The notes beneath the pieces are model-generated. The model had not been told where the DNA came from, ran no database searches, and worked only from the letters and a program-made list of their open reading frames with translations. Shown piece by piece: positions 53,701-64,000 of a DNA stretch of 64,000 bases. Each line of letters begins with the position of its first letter. Positions within the stretch are counted from its first letter, which is position 1. A program made the translations under genes and the position numbers. The stretch covers positions 28,719,058-28,783,057 of the forward strand of contig NC_134277.1 of assembly GCF_949628215.1 (NCBI RefSeq), given 5' to 3'. Source of the DNA: Phalacrocorax aristotelis (taxonomy: Eukaryota; Chordata; Aves; Suliformes; Phalacrocoracidae).

Positions 53701-55005
53701 GAGCTGAAATAATTGGTTTGTATCTCACTCCCTTCAAAAGCTTCAGTGGACGAGGTTGGAATGTGAACAGTTAGTATAATTTTCATGTACAATATTACAC
53801 TACTATTGGTCGTTTGTTATTTCACTCTCAGGTCTTTGTGCTTTGAGAAAGTATTTATTGAGTTTGAGTATTTCTGCAGCCCAAGAAGACTGCTGTGTTT
53901 CAGGTGGAAAGACCTTTGTGAAGCACAGCAGCGTAGGCTCTCGTAGGCTGTCCCGATTATTGCTCTGTGGCTTGACTTTGGTTTGTTTCTAAAAGAGGTT
54001 TCTTAATTTTACAAAACCTAAAAGCTTCTATTGGCACCGTAGTGATTCAAATGACCCACCTAAAATTTTTGAACTGGTTTTCTGGAAATTACTAGGCAGC
54101 AATTGTTTGCACTTGGATGTGGGAATGTCACTTAGTGTAACTGAGTAACGTTTTAGCCTGTGTTAAGTGGTTTTTAGCTCAGAATGAGAATGCCAAAAGT
54201 TACCTTCTGATCACCGTTCTTAATCAGAGGATGGTATTAATCTGTGTCTGCAGAAGACGACCGATTTTAATCTTTCATCCCCAGATAGTTCTGGTAGTCT
54301 ATATTGGTCTTGTTGAAGAGGTTAAATGCTGGTCATGTTGGTGCCATCTCTCATTTCGTGGAAGCTCTTTTCCCAGTACGTTTTAACTTTAAGGACGCTT
54401 TCTCTGTTTTGCTTTGGTGGGCTATATATTAAAAATTGCTTTTTCTTCACATGTTGCCATTTGTTCTGTTACATTTCCAGAAGTATAAATTTTAGTGAAT
54501 AGCTGAGAGACCTCTTAGAAGCAGTTTGCTACTAGAGCAAGGGGTTTTGTCCTGTACAACAGGAAGGTGCAGGTTATTTCTGTGATGTACCCGCTACTGA
54601 TGTTGGCAGCGCACGCACAGGCGAATTTAGATCCCTCAATCCAGGACCACTTGGAAAGGCAATTTTGTCCTTTTTCTGTCAAGAAAAACTTCTGTGGAAC
54701 TCCAAAAGTGTAATTTGCTTTGTTTTACCATATTGTATTTAAAATACTCCACAAATGTTATCAGTGCTCTAAAAGAACTGAAGATTGCTGCTGGACAGTA
54801 TGACCCGCTTGAATCCTGTGAATGTTTCACTCTGCAACTATAGGTAGTCATGTCCCTAATGACAGGTGTAAGTTGGTGACTTGTCTGGAATGATCTCACC
54901 ATAAGGATTTGTTTCTTAAATACCTTTTTTGAAGTGCCTTTGACCAATTTTTAGCATCAAAATTAAGTTGAGAATTGAATAAATAAGTTATCTCGTACAT
55001 GGTGC
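50701..55005 (+). other. C1GALT1: Probable long 3'UTR of C1GALT1
   Basis: After the stop there are about 4.3 kb with no recognisable exon or repeat. The first canonical AATAAA I found is at 54978-54983, followed by a GT-rich stretch near 55000. Earlier ATTAAA variants (for example near 51690 and 52880) could give shorter forms. Extent is inferred. Confidence 0.4.
54978..54983 (+). terminator. Candidate C1GALT1 poly(A) signal
   Basis: AATAAA with a GT-rich element about 20-35 nt downstream (tggtgcatgtttg). A second AATAAA lies at 55055-55060. Confidence 0.4.
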
Positions 55006-55060
55006 ATGTTTGTCTTCATTTACCTCTCCCATATGCGAGTAGCAGAGCACAGCTAATAAA

Positions 55061-58000
55061 AACATTCTTCCTGTTTTTTCTTGGGTGGGTACAGGAAAGT
55101 CATTCTGCTATTGTATGCATGCTATTAAGAGATAGCAAAATACCTTGAAAACAAAGATGATTTTTCTTTTGAAGTGTAAAATTAATCATAATTGCTAGTG
55201 TTAGATTCACATAAGCGGGCTGTTGTTTCTGCGTTGTCCTGATTTTTCAGTGTCTCCACCTTGTTACAGAGTTCTGAGCGAACTGGCTGTAGCTGGTACC
55301 TCAAAGATAAAGCAAAACTGTTCAAAATTAACCACTTTTTTTTTAAAAGGATTTCTTCTTTCAGTGAATCTCTTTCTTCTGAAAAGAAAAACAAACCCCA
55401 AACCAGTTAAAATTTCAGTGTCGTGCTTTCTAACGTAGCTTTCATGCAGCATAATAATGCTCAGCAGTGAAGAATGTTCCACTTACGCAGATGGAAGTGT
55501 CTTTACGTGCGAAGTGCTGGTTGTTGGACGTGGTAGGCACAAGCAGGGTGCAGCTGTTCCATTACCTTCAGTACTGTAACAGACCCTGCTAATACTATTA
55601 ACCTGGATTAATTAACTGTTCCATTGCTTTTGACCGGAGTGCAGTCATGTCTGCGAAGCGCAGGAAGTGTGCGAGGACCAATTTAACTGTGCTCGAAAGC
55701 TGGAGTATTTTAGCTAAGGAGCAAGAGCCAATTGAACAGATGATAAAAGCTCCTCTCTGAAGTTCAGAGATAGGTTATGCCTTTATGTGATGACGCTGCT
55801 CTGACTTCCAATTGTCAGGATCAAATTAGACTCGGCAAATGGCAGGGCGATGCGAGTGCTGGAGCAGAACAAACTGCAGCTACTACTCTGGAGAAGAACT
55901 GTTTTGTAAGCGTGTGTTTGCTTTTTTGATAAGTAACCGACTCTGCCTATTTCATGACCAGAAGTTCTAGACACAAGTGAAGCGTCACTTGTTGAAGATG
56001 AAGGTAAGGTCTCGTAACCTGCTCGCGTACGGAAAGCTTCACTGGCTCCAGGGAATTTTCCTGGGTTCTCTCTGCACTAGTATGAACTAAAAAGAAATTT
56101 AAGTAAATGTCTTACACCTTGGGCCTGCTAACGTTTTTCTAAGCTGTGGGGAAGATAAGCCTGCATGTGGCTGGTTCCAGCTCTCGCTGCAAAATGTTCA
56201 GCAGTCTTTCCTCTGCTTTGACAACGTCTCACCTTAACGAGGCCCTCCTGTGTCTTCCAGAAGCTTGGTAGCGAGGGACTGATTCTGACAACTATTATGA
56301 GGAGTAAGTGGGAAAATCGCGGCCCTGCAGCGAATGTTTTCACTGCTCCACATGTAAAGTAATTGATCATAGATGGGAAAACAGCCGCATCGTGGGATCA
56401 TGCTTCTAGGCGTTACGGTGGTATTTGGCAAAGCATTTGGAAAAGTGGTTCTTTAATTCAGAACTGTAGCCTGAGCTCTCAGTTTTTTCAGCTTTCTAAT
56501 ATACATTCCTGCAAGACTGTTTGAAGTGCCAATAAAAATAAATCGTAGAGATGCCCTCAACACTGGTTAGCCAGCAAAATGTGGCAGGGAAGTCTTCTGG
56601 GTATGAGATTGTTAGCACTGGAGTTTGGATCTGATGTGGTTTTGAGCTGCAACCTGCACATTTTCATTCTAACTCTTCCTTGCAGACTCCCTCAGCCCCC
56701 TGTGCCATGGTGTGTAACGCTCCCCTTTTGTGGTGAAACTCCAAGCCAAGTCAAGGTCTTGACTCTTTCTCCTCTGCCGAAGAACTGATCAAAAGGACTT
56801 AAAAATTAAAGTGTGTTAGTACCCTGCACCTTTAAACCCTTAGTTTATGATTTTTTCCTTTCGCTGTCCCCCATGAATCCTTAACTAGGAATCACACCAG
56901 CAGTGCGCCGTTAAGGGTTGTCTTCCTGCTCCTGGAGATGGAGAGCGTAACACTTAAGACAAATGCTCGCTTAGGGCCGAATCCCAAGTACTTCTTAGAA
57001 AGCAAAACAAATAGATGTCGCTGTAATAAATTTTAAAAATTTTGTCTCCAAACTTGTAGCTCTACTAAATTTGGGAGTATGGCAACATTGTTAAATGCCT
57101 GTTCTCTGGCTATTCTGCCACAAGTGGAGGAGGTGGCTGTAAACTGGGGTCCAAATCCTTCCTAGATTTATAGCCCAGGTGAGCACCCTGCGGAGATTAA
57201 GCGCGAATCATGTGAAGATCACACCTGAGGGTCCGAAACGTTCCCAGCACAGAAGAGTGCTTCACCAGCACCACTAGTTCAAACATTTACCGTTGAAAAC
57301 AGCGGGTTTCACATGTTCTGCTGTGGATTCTGTTCAAATCATAGCTGAAATGTGATTAGTGTTTCAAGGATGGGTGGGGTAACCATGTCTAAAACCAATT
57401 TTCAAACACTGTTTAGAAAAGCAAACTCCTGTTCAGGAGCTGGCAGTGCTTCAGCACGAATGATGGAGCCTGTGTGCCCATTTGTCTCTGTTACCCCATT
57501 ATGTAGCAGAGCATGAGCAGTGTCTCTTTACCCAGATGAGAGCGTCATCTGTCAGTCTAATCAACAGCATCCTACTTTTAAAGTATTCCCCTCTCCGCTG
57601 GCTTGGGCTTTATGAGCTTTATCAGCTTCGAAAGCTGTGTTTCATGCATCTTGTTCAGACTGACTCAAGAAGGTATTTCTCAAAATGCATTGGGCATGTT
57701 TTCATTTTAGGTAAACTTTGTGATGTCTAAATGCAGAATTCGTCCTATCAAACGTAGATCTGAATGTTCACGAATTCACACCAATCCCAGAGAGAGAAGT
57801 CTCATGCATCGGCTGTATCCTCTTGCTTTAAAACCATCATTATAAAAGTAGCATTTGGGTCTTATTAGTCACTGTACAACTACTAATACTTTCTCCAGGA
57901 TATTGAGTTAGATTCGTGGATGCTTTATTGTTTTACATAATCCTATTGTAACTGCAGAAAAATCCCACTGTAAACGCAGGTGCGCCAGTCCACGCTTTGG

Positions 58001-61000
58001 CAGCGCTTCTTGCGCAAGGAGCTGTCAGTGATACCGACTGAAAAGCAAAACCATATAGGTGTGTGGTGGCTCTCTGGTTTGATCCGGTCTTTGCCAAGCC
58101 ATCAGTCCTGCAGGAAAGAGTTTCAGTATTGCCAAACGTATTTTCGGGGAGTCAGTCATGAATTTCATGTGCTTTTTCAGCAATGCTTTTCCGAAGATCC
58201 ATATGTGCTGGTGCCAAGCTGCCACCCTGGATGCTCCGCCCTCCTGAGCCCCAGAGAAGTGGAGGGAGCATGAGTTACCCATACGTGTAGCCTCTGGGAA
58301 TTTTATTCCTGACATCACTGTAAAATGAGGAAACTGTTACAAATGTTTAACAGCATGAAAAAAAAAATTAAAGGGTGGTTGGAAAAGGGATGTATTTGTT
58401 GTGTCCTATTACCTCAATATACTTGTGGGCTAGATGTCTGGCCCAGGAGCATGAGAAAACTACTGCAGCACATAAATGAACCAAAAATTTTGGGTGGCCC
58501 TATGGCTTTTGCGATTAAATAGAGGTTAATTACATACATTCAGCAGGACCGCCTAGTACTTTGACTTCTAAATATGAAATTGTGTACTGTAGAGGTAGCA
58601 TCTCTAAGATGAGCATAAAAAAAGAAAATGCTGGTATGAGGAATGTGGATGTCCCACTCTAATATATCAATCAGTAGCTGTAGAGATGTTCTAACATGAC
58701 TGAAGAGAGGACAAACCTTTCTGATTTTCCACTTTCTTATTATGCTGCTGCCTGGATTGCTGAATTCCAACAGATGTTGGAATTTTAGCTGGAGCATCTC
58801 ATCAAGGGAACACCTTCACAATGGGTTTTCTGTGTCCAGCTGCAATGCTTCGTACTTCCTGCTGCCAGGCAGCACCTTCTCTATTTAACAGCCCAGGTCT
58901 TTCCATCTGACTGCCCTCAGGAGCTTTGGGCTGTTCAAGATAGCCAGGTTTGAGGATGAGGCTCACTTTCATAAGATACTTGCCTGTATGCAGCACTGTA
59001 GGGGCTTGCCAGTCAACCTTGTAGTTGAATTGCCTTTGAGCGGGAATCCGGGATGGACTAGATAACTTCTGCGGTCTTTTCCTACCCAAGTTTCCTACCT
59101 ACAATCCTAAAACGTTTTGTCAGCTTTGTGGGGAGATGTTTTGGCACCTGCATGTTTTCCCTTTAGCTCTCCGGGTCCTGTCAGTCCCTGCTGCTGCTTT
59201 GTGGTCCGTTCCCTTCTGCAGCCCGGAGAGCCCCTGCCTGACCACTGGCAGGGCTCCGTCGTGCCCATCTCATCCTTCACGCGTTTTCGCTTTCTCCCTT
59301 TCCTTCCAGAGGAACGTCGGTGTTGTGGAAATTCTGCTTATCGTTCTGAATAGTACTATGCAAAACGTCTCTTTTATGTCCCATTTTATAGACAGGTGGT
59401 TAGACTATTCTGTTTCATCTCAATGCTAATGTGTACTATTTCTCTCACGTGGGGAAGGGACTGTGCTGCACCATATAAGTGACTAACTATAGGCTGAGTT
59501 TGCCCTCCTTCCAATCTCGTATCCTGGTTAATGTGCAATGGGCTTTATCAGCGTGGAGGTTCCCTTTTCTCTCTCTTCCTGTACAGTAGTCGTGCCTCTT
59601 CCCTTGCTGGCTGAACTCAGAGATCTCATTTCCTTGGTATGCAGAGCTAGAAGGTAAACGCTGATATTGGCACCGTTCCTTTCTCTGTTACAAAAGCTTC
59701 TAATTTCTGATAGCTGGCAGGTAGGTGCTATTAAAATGCCATAAAAAATGGTTATAGGCCAGGTGAGAACAGGATGCAAATGAGTTCTTCCCACATGGAA
59801 GTAATAAAGGGGAGCCTGCACTACCTGCAGCACCTGTGCCTGACTTAAGCACAGCGCTTAAGAATTACTTGTAATTCTTAAAAAGCAAATATGTGAAGAA
59901 CAGGAAACAAGTGGAACAAGGCAGGGAACACTTTTCCTTGATGTTCAGTTCAGCATTACGCTGATAATTAGCGTTTCACTGCTGTTTCACAAATACATCT
60001 GTTCTGTGTTAGAGGAGGAAGCAAGCTGGTTAAAGAAACACAGCCAGTATCCAAAAACTTTACGCCAAGACCCACAGGAGGAAATGTCCAACCAAATGCT
60101 TGTCACCCCACTATAACCAGCTGGCAAGTAGAGTGCCTGAGAACTGGCAGGGGTGGAGACAAGGAGGGGCTACGAGCATGTCAGGAGAGTGAAAGGTCGA
60201 CATACACCTGAGAGTGAGAAAGATCCTGATGCAATGGTTAGAATGAGTTTTACGTCACAAATAACTTCTAGATCCGATGTTACTGCTGCCCTCTCCCATT
60301 GTGGCTCTTTGATTAACAGGCGCTGCTCTTCTGAAAGCTGGAAGGGGCTGTCATTACAGAACAGGATGCTACAGAAAACAGTGTAAGATACATAAAAGTA
60401 AAAAGATATCCTTGTGCAAAGTATACCAATTAAAAAAAAAAGGAATTTAGTGAAATGATGTTCCCAGAATGAAGTCTTGTTCTCAGGGCTGTAACGTGAG
60501 AAAGCTTTGCAGAGAATGGCTGTGTTGGGGCATTGCTAGTTTGAGCTGACTGGAGGGGTAGGAAGGTCATTCAGCTTGTATCCCACGTTGTAGCCAGGAA
60601 GGGTCTTGCTGGGTGCATCGAGGCACCATCCAAGGCGGAGACCAAAGTCTTTACTCCGGTCTCAGACCTCCTGCACCTCCCTGCACACCAGCTCACGAGC
60701 TTGGGAGCCCTTAACCTCGGATCACCGGGATGAGTAATCTGGCAAAGTAAACGTCCCTCCTGTGTAACAGCTTCATTTCTGGCATGACATGTTCTCCTGG
60801 CTTTGTACTGGAGATACAGCTGGGGGCCAGGGACTCTTGTTGGCTACCACTGCTATTACACTGAGCCCTGCCTTCCCTGGGCACTTCCAGAAAGTGCTCC
60901 TGGGCTTGTCCTTACCTCTAGATGTACATTTGATAGATTCAGCAGTATCGCAGTGGTTATATATGAGGTGGGGTGCTGCAAGGGGATCTGTGATGTGATT

Positions 61001-64000
61001 ACGGGGTATGTTGCCCTTTGGCTTTCATACTATGGTATAGTGTGCATATGGGCCCTTTTTATAGCTGTGTTTCTGCTTTAGTGTAGTACCATGTAAGACT
61101 TGTCCCTGCAATTCTCAGTATCTGGTTTGCTCACCATCGTTTTCCCACAATGTCCAGTTTAAACATCAGTGATAAGACAATTTATACATTTGTCAGAGAC
61201 TGAGGAATATAAGGTAGCTACAATGGCCAGTAGAAAAAGTAATTTTGTGAGGTGAATTGAGAGGTGATTTAAAAAGTCCTCACCCAGCTACTGCTGCTGA
61301 ACTGAGTTTTGGCAGTTGTGACTTCAATATGATTTGTAAAAACCTGTTGATGTCTTGCTATGTTTGTTTTATAGAGGCATTTTGTTGCTTTCCTCCTGGT
61401 GGCACTGTAGGAGAAGCTGGGGTCATTCGGGCCCCGTACTGCAGCTGCATCATTTAAGATGCTGGGATTTCTTCTCATTGACATGACAAGTTTTGTAATG
61501 CTTGACTTCAGGACCAGTACAACATCCTTACTGCATGTTAACCTAAATTACTGATGTGGACTTTAACTTATCTAAGGGAAATTTTGTTGGGTGATTTTCT
61601 CTTCTTAAAAAGGAAAGTTTCAACCAACTTGTGAATTGTAAACAAATCCAACTGAGTGTGTCAAAAAAATCTCAAAAAAGCCTGACATCTGACTACCAAA
61701 TTCTCAAGGATCCTGCTCAAAGAGTGGTGTTCACTCCCCCAAGTTCACCTGTACGCTCTAGAATATCGGCGAGTACCGTGACTTCTGGTTGACTGTATTG
61801 TACAGTTCATCCAGAACAGAAATGGAAGCTTTCTGTTTGCAGGCACGACACTCCCTTCAGGCAGAGCGCCGTTCTGCCTCCAGCACCGCCCTTGTCAGTA
61901 CGCTTTCTGCTTATTACAGCGACTTGTGTATTTTGGCAGCCTGTGCCTCAAGTAACTTATGATCTGCAGTTACGTGGCGTGCAGCCTGATGGAGTCCCAG
62001 TCGTAGCTCTCTGAGGGTCGCTGCAATGCAAATATTCATTTTCAAACCTGGATTTTATATGTGAATCTCATTATGCTTTAATTAACTGAGAAATACGGCC
62101 TTTCTGGTCAGCAGAGATATATTATACCTATTAATTCACAATGTAGTTAAAACTGATAGAAGCTATCCTTTGAGAACACACGCTGCCCTAGGGAGTTGCC
62201 CTGAATGAAATCAGAGGTAGCTGAAATTGCCAATGATGTCACGATGGTAATTCAGAAGAAATTCTCACTATTTTCTTTCCATGGAGAAATCGCTTCTAAC
62301 TGTCCCCAGCCTCCCTCCCCTGCCCTGCTCTCTGCACCCGGGCCTGTGTGCTCAGCGAGCCTGGGGCACCGCTGGGCCAGCAGGCAGCAACCAGGCCACA
62401 AAATCCCTGAAATCCTCCTCCAAATCGGTGCTTTCCATGCACTGACCGTCTCTCCCCTGCAGCCCCTCTTCCCCAGCCCTGCTACTGAAGGGGACGTACC
62501 CAAGCCCATCCTGGGCCTGGCGCTGTTTTGAATTGTTTCTCATGTATTTACTGCTCTGACAGGTATTTTTTTAAGCATCCTGAAAGCTTCAAGCCGCTGA
62601 GAGAGGAGCACCAGCCCAAACACTTCCAGCAGCACCTGGGACTGGCTGAGTTTGCAACAATTTTAAAGCTAATCCAAAACCCTTTGCGGGGCTTTACTTG
62701 CATGTTGAGTCTTGTGGTTGCTAGATTTATTCTTGTCAAAACTCTTATCTACCATTATTTTTACAATAAGAAATGTTTTTCTTTGTGTCCCAGGGTCAAC
62801 CGTGCCAGATGTTGGACAGATCCCTTTTGTCATGCCAATAAAATGCAAAAATCTCTCTTCTCCCTCCCTGGCGGCACAGAGGGAGGTTACAGCTGCTGAA
62901 AGCAGAGATTGTGAGATGAGGGGAGCCCATGTGTTCTTCCTTTTGTCTTAGAAATTGCTCTAAAATAGGTCTTATGGTTAGAAAGCCAAAATAGAAGGTC
63001 TTTATGGATGACATTTTAGAGCCTTACATTTGGCTGAATTTCTACATGTTCCTGGTTAGAAAAAAAAGCCAAGCTTAAGTAAAATTTGGCTCAAAATCTG
63101 GGTTTTGTTTATCCCTGAATCATAGACCTGATTCTGTCCCTACTAAAAGATGCGATAATACTCCTGATAGTAAAGACACTTTATCTAAGGCCATCTCAGG
63201 TAAAAATCTAGTAACTAAATATAATTTATACCTCTGTGTCTAGCTGCCAAGTATGATAGCTGAGATGCCTGCTTATGTCTGCCTGTGTGGTTTCAAAACC
63301 TTGACCTGCTGCAGATTCAGCTTCAGCAGCAGCTGGAAGAGCTCTGCAACTGGGGAGGTAAAAAGTAAGTCTGAGGAGACTGAAATTATTATAAAGGGTG
63401 ATTGATAAGAAGCTGTGGGGGGAATAACAGTAGATAATGGGGATGTCAAAGATCTCAGTGCTGGACCTACAGTATCTCGTGTCAGGAGACCTTAGAACAG
63501 TCGCTCTGCTCACAGGTAGAGCTGGGGTGTCCCAGCCCACACACCGGCCCATGAAGACTCTGGCCCTTTTGCTGAGAGGTGGAGGAAGAGGAGTTATTTG
63601 TTTTTAATAAAAGTTCTTTTTTAAAAATTCACCAAGTTGCCTGTGAGAACTTGCTTTATACTATGTGCTGGGTGCGGGATGCTTTTGCAAGCTTCGAGAA
63701 GGGTGTGCTCTGTGTAAAAATGGCACCAGAAGAGCTAAGAAAGCAGCTAAACAAGAGAAGTGCGGGAATGCTGTGATAGATCTGCACTGTCTGTAAAATT
63801 TTTCCATATAAAAAGTGGATGCTGGTCTGTAAAGTGTTCCTTTTTTTTTTTTAATCCTCCCCCCTCCCAAGGAATGTCTTTGACAGCAACTTCCAAATGA
63901 GGAAACGTGGTCATCAGTTTTCTGAGGGTGTTTGAAACTGCAGTGCAGGAAATGTTGAATATCTTCCATCAATTTAGGGTAACAGAGAGGAAATGTGAGG
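55061..64000. other. Region downstream of C1GALT1; no gene recognised
   Basis: About 9 kb with only short frames. No collagen-like Gly-X-Y or other exon signature was seen, although COL28A1 follows C1GALT1 in mammals as far as I recall. No CR1 or LTR copies were recognised here. Confidence 0.5.

Noticed and set aside
55647-55760. A 37-codon ATG frame beginning with a basic stretch
   Set aside because: Short, no recognised family and no exon context; expected by chance.
55770-55830. Possible C/D box small nucleolar RNA (tgatgac followed by ctga)
   Set aside because: Box spacing is too short and no convincing terminal stem was seen.

Overview
The window is vertebrate nuclear DNA, almost certainly from a bird. 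It has two intron-containing vertebrate genes, CpG-island promoters, and many CR1 (chicken repeat 1) LINE fragments with the typical avian 3' ends. It also has two closely related solo LTRs of a retroviral type. No bacterial-style operons, CRISPR arrays or tRNA/rRNA genes were recognised.

Two protein-coding genes can be rebuilt exon by exon. On the minus strand, 7,311-23,109, lies a complete asparagine synthetase gene (ASNS). Its eleven coding exons have correct splice signals and phases throughout and join to 561 codons plus stop. A 5'UTR intron separates the start codon from a CpG-island promoter near 24.3-24.7 kb. That promoter holds a nutrient-sensing response element identical in core to the mammalian ASNS element. 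On the plus strand, 45,502-50,700, lies a complete core 1 beta-1,3-galactosyltransferase gene (C1GALT1). It has three coding exons (366 codons plus stop), and its promoter is probably the CpG island at 37.4-38.7 kb, 7 kb upstream. The genes are divergently transcribed from promoters about 14 kb apart. They act in unrelated pathways: cytosolic amino-acid synthesis (ASNS) and Golgi mucin-type O-glycosylation (C1GALT1).

Region by region: 1-3.3 kb intergenic; 3.3-3.9 kb solo LTR (minus); 3.9-7.3 kb ASNS 3' flank; 7.3-24.4 kb ASNS with intronic CR1 elements (one nested inside another) and a second solo LTR (plus); 23.4-23.9 kb CR1 scraps and a long imperfect inverted repeat in the first ASNS intron; 24-24.7 kb CpG island; 25.5-27.5 kb long CR1 (minus); 27.5-37.4 kb gene-free; 37.4-38.7 kb CpG island; 38.7-45.5 kb C1GALT1 intron 1 with a palindrome, a degenerate tandem-repeat region and a CR1 copy almost identical to, but inverted relative to, the one at 25.5 kb; 45.5-50.7 kb C1GALT1 coding exons; a probable long 3'UTR to about 55 kb; then gene-free DNA to the end.

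No undescribed biological system was found. The most interesting signals are the two inverted pairs of similar repeats, the nested CR1, the hairpin-forming repeat in the ASNS first intron, the degenerate tandem region at 40-41 kb, and the promoter element comparison.
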